Shown piece by piece: positions 5,499 to 7,687 of a DNA stretch of 7,687 nucleotides. The notes below the pieces were generated by a model that was not told the origin of the DNA, made no database searches, and was given only the letters and a program-made list of their open reading frames with translations. The stretch covers positions 1 through 7,687 of the forward strand of contig JADGGF010000205.1 of NCBI GenBank assembly GCA_019690055.1, read 5' to 3'. This DNA is from Micromonosporaceae bacterium (GTDB lineage: Bacteria > Actinomycetota > Actinomycetes > Mycobacteriales > Micromonosporaceae). Position 1 is the stretch's first letter. Each line of letters begins with the position of its first letter. The position numbers and the translations under genes are program-made.

Positions 5499-7535
5499 TC
5501 AGGGTAGTGGCAGTGGTGCGGCGTGCAGGACCGTGAGGCGGGAGACGGCGCGGGTGAGCACCACGTAGAGGCGGTTCAGGCCGCGCGGCTCGGCTTGGAC
5601 GATCTCGGCCGGCTCGACGACGATGACGTGGTCGAACTCCAGACCCTTGGCCAGGGTGGCGGGGACGACGGACACTCGGCTGTCCACCTGGGATACATCG
5701 TCGTCCGGATCGCCAGCCGAGTCGTCGGTGGACGCGGCGGAGATGCCGGCGGTGCGCAGGGCGCTGGCGTAGGTCGGCACAGACGCGTCCGCGCAGATGA
5801 CCGCGATCGACCCCTCGAACGTCAGGGCCGACTGCACCGCCGCGACGGTCGCGGCGGCCAGATCCGTCACGGGGAGGATCTCCAGGGTGCCGTCCCGCCG
5901 CAGCGACACCGCCTCGGGCACACCGACGTTCAGGGCGGGCAGCAGCCGATTGGCCAGTGCCACCACCGCCGCCGGCACGCGGAAGCCGGTGGTGAGCGGG
6001 ACGACCGGGGCCTCCGGGCGGCCAAGATGGGCCAGCGTGTCCCGCCAGTCGGCGGCGGCCCAGGGGGCGGTCCCCTGGGCCAGATCGCCGAGGACGGTCA
6101 GCGACCCGTGCGCGCAGCGGCGGGCCAGCATCCGGCACTGCATGGGCGACAGGTCCTGCGCCTCATCGACGATGATGTGCCCGTAGCTGGGTACACGGTC
6201 GAGGAGCCCGGCCGCCTCGTCGATGAGCAACGCGTCCGCGGCCGACCAGCGGGCCGACTTGACCGTCCGAGGTGGACGCTTCCACCGGAGCAGCTCCTGC
6301 TCCTCGGTCGAGAGCACGCCCTCGGCCGCGGCGGCGAGCAGCGCGGGGTCGCTGAGCAGCAAGTAGACCAGACCTTCGGGCGTCAGCTCCGGCCAGACGT
6401 GGTCCACAAAGGACCGTACGGCCGGGTTGCGACCCATGGCCCGCACCCAGGCGTCGGACGGGGATTCGCCGCGGCGCGCCTCGGCCTGTCGCTGCAGCAG
6501 CGCCACCGCCCGGGCCCGCACCCGCTCGCGGCCGACCGCGTAGGGCGGCGACTCCCGGCGTACGTCGTCGACGATGCGGCGCAGCGCCTCGACCGCCACC
6601 CGCCACCGCCACGACCCGTCCGAGACCACGAGTTCTTCGACGGGACGGCGGATCATCGACGACACGGCCCGAGCCAGTACCGTGGCCATCCGGGCGTCGT
6701 GTTTGAGCGCGGCCACCTCCGGCAGATCCACCCCGCGGACCGGCACCCGGTTCAGCAGACCCTCCACCGTGGACTGCTCAACCGCGACCTCGCCGAGGGC
6801 GGGAAGCACGGCCGAGATGTAGCGCAGGAACGCCTGGTTGGGCCCCACGACCAGCACGCCGGCGCGGCGGAGACGTTCCCGGTGTGCGTAGAGCAGGTAC
6901 GCCGCCCGGTGCAGCCCGACGGCCGTCTTCCCGGTCCCTGGGGCGCCCTGCACGCAGATCGTCTCCTCCAGCGGCGAGCGTACGAGCCGATCCTGGTCGG
7001 GCTGGATCGTGGCCACGATGTCCCGCATCGGCCCGACACGGGGCCGTTCGATCTCGGCGGTGAGGATCCGCGACGCCGTGCCGAGCTCCTCCCCGCGCGC
7101 CAGGTGCTCATCCTCAAAGCCGGTCAATGCCCCGCCGGAGAAGCCGAACCGACGCCGGACGACCACCCCTTGCGGGTCGGTGGCGCTCGCCTGGTAGAAC
7201 GCCCGGCACACCGGGGCGCGCCAGTCGAGCACCATGGGTTCCCCGGCGTCGTCGGTGACGTGACGCCGTCCAATGTGGAACGTTTCGCCGCTGGGGCTGG
7301 CGAAGGTGAGGCGGCCGAAGAAGAGCGGCGTGTTCGGGTCGTCGACCAGCGAGCGGATGCGGTCGGACAGGGCGATCCCGAGCGACTCGGCCGCGAAGGC
7401 GTCGCCCGCCACCGTCGCGCCGGTTTCGAAGAGTTGCTGGGCTCGTTCCCGCATCCGCACGAGCGCGGCGCGCGACTCGGCCAGATGACGTCTCTCGGCC
7501 TCAATCTCGGCGTCGAGATCCGCGGTCGTGGGCAT
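5499..7535 (-). CDS. HelD-like superfamily 1 (UvrD/Rep-type) DNA helicase / RNA polymerase recycling factor
   Basis: This 678-aa protein has the HelD layout. An N-terminal coiled-coil-like arm (about 5-40) is followed by FFGRLTF, then HIGRRHVTD and VLDWRAPVCRAFYQA, which are HelD-type signatures. The helicase motifs are Walker A GAPGTGKT (197-204) with GLHRAAYLLY behind it, motif II VDEAQD (456-461), GDLAQGT (483-489), the motif V region AKGLEFDHV (629-637) and motif VI LYVVLTRA (656-663). HelD proteins bind RNA polymerase and use ATP to release stalled or inactive complexes; some actinobacterial homologues (HelR) protect against rifamycins. Which role applies here cannot be read from the motifs. 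The ATG at 7535 is preferred because GGAGG (7546-7542) is 6 nt upstream; the alternative ATG at 7541 abuts the Shine-Dalgarno. It appears monocistronic and converges on fic. Confidence 0.88.
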   Translation of the reverse strand: MPTTADLDAEIEAERRHLAESRAALVRMRERAQQLFETGATVAGDAFAAESLGIALSDRIRSLVDDPNTPLFFGRLTFASPSGETFHIGRRHVTDDAGEPMVLDWRAPVCRAFYQASATDPQGVVVRRRFGFSGGALTGFEDEHLARGEELGTASRILTAEIERPRVGPMRDIVATIQPDQDRLVRSPLEETICVQGAPGTGKTAVGLHRAAYLLYAHRERLRRAGVLVVGPNQAFLRYISAVLPALGEVAVEQSTVEGLLNRVPVRGVDLPEVAALKHDARMATVLARAVSSMIRRPVEELVVSDGSWRWRVAVEALRRIVDDVRRESPPYAVGRERVRARAVALLQRQAEARRGESPSDAWVRAMGRNPAVRSFVDHVWPELTPEGLVYLLLSDPALLAAAAEGVLSTEEQELLRWKRPPRTVKSARWSAADALLIDEAAGLLDRVPSYGHIIVDEAQDLSPMQCRMLARRCAHGSLTVLGDLAQGTAPWAAADWRDTLAHLGRPEAPVVPLTTGFRVPAAVVALANRLLPALNVGVPEAVSLRRDGTLEILPVTDLAAATVAAVQSALTFEGSIAVICADASVPTYASALRTAGISAASTDDSAGDPDDDVSQVDSRVSVVPATLAKGLEFDHVIVVEPAEIVQAEPRGLNRLYVVLTRAVSRLTVLHAAPLPLP

Positions 7536-7587
7536 GGTCATCCTCCATGGGGGTGGTAGGACGATGGCCGCCCGGCGCTCTGATCGT

Positions 7588-7624
7588 GCCCGGGTGGGTC
7601 GCCTGGCCCGGGTGGGGCCGCCTG
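7588..7624. repeat. Tandem ~18-bp repeat in the helD upstream region
   Basis: GCCCGGGTGGGTCGCCTG (7588-7605) is followed directly by a near copy with one extra base (7606-7624), about 50-90 bp upstream of the helicase start. The rest of 7549-7687 has no gene I can support. Only a weak TTGTCA -35-like hexamer is visible on the minus strand near the right edge, without a convincing -10. The repeats could be paired binding sites for a regulator of the helicase gene, or simple GC-rich duplication. Confidence 0.5.
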
Positions 7625-7687
7625 ACCCGTGTCGGGGCTGGGTAACCAGTGCCGGCTGTGCCGCGAGCCTGACAACGGTACGCCCGG

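Noticed and set aside
5523..7559. Plus-strand open frame of 678 codons opposite the helicase
   Set aside because: It mirrors the helicase almost end to end, is low-complexity Gly/Arg/His/Asp-rich, and has no motif; the minus strand has a full helicase motif set.
7549..7687. Rifamycin-associated element upstream of the helicase
   Set aside because: I looked for the GGGGCTTGC-type inverted repeat known from rifamycin-responsive promoters and did not find it; the visible repeats are direct, not inverted.

Overview
The window is high-GC DNA with strong third-position G/C preference, GTG and TTG starts, and gene families typical of Actinobacteria, including a HelD-type RNA polymerase-associated helicase and a compact MarR/VOC divergon. 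A soil actinomycete, possibly a Micromonosporaceae or Streptomyces relative, fits. That placement is inferred from composition and gene families, not from a marker gene.

Positions 1-3064, read on the minus strand, form a vitamin B12 uptake unit. A cobalamin riboswitch (aptamer 3064-2961) leads into an RBS-sequestering hairpin (2903-2865). It is followed by btuF (lipoprotein binding protein, 2859-1945), btuC (FecCD permease, 1939-878) and btuD (ATPase, from 881 and running off the left edge). The genes are almost contiguous: 5 nt between btuF and btuC, and a 4-nt ATGA overlap between btuC and btuD. The parts of the riboswitch can be read directly: the P3 helix, the CCGGTG/ACTGTGA core, the B12 box, an L5 hairpin, and a regulatory hairpin whose loop complements L5 and whose 3' arm contains the btuF Shine-Dalgarno sequence. 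The expected behaviour is repression of translation when intracellular cobalamin is high.

Positions 3118-3995 hold a divergent pair: a small VOC/glyoxalase-fold protein (minus) and a MarR-family regulator (plus). The start codons are separated by only 35 bp. A 32-bp dyad centred in that gap overlaps the marR start codon and is the obvious candidate operator.

Positions 3996-4221 are intergenic, with a likely hairpin terminator behind marR and then a locally AT-richer patch with several short palindromes. Positions 4222-5393 carry a Fic-family AMP-transferase-like gene with an N-terminal inhibitory motif, an intact HPFxDGNGRxxR motif and a C-terminal winged-helix-like tail. It is split by three single-base frameshifts (about 4316, 4641-4647 and 4958-4962), so it is annotated as a pseudogene unless these are assembly errors. 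Its codon use is less GC-biased than its neighbours, which suggests horizontal acquisition.

Positions 5499-7535 (minus) encode a HelD-like superfamily 1 helicase converging on the fic remnant. Its upstream region, to the right edge, contains a tandem repeat of about 18 bp. I found no CRISPR array, transposase, tRNA or rRNA. The window does not clearly contain an undescribed system. The strongest non-coding signal is the well-resolved B12 riboswitch, and the most useful leads are the MarR operator and the state of the fic gene.
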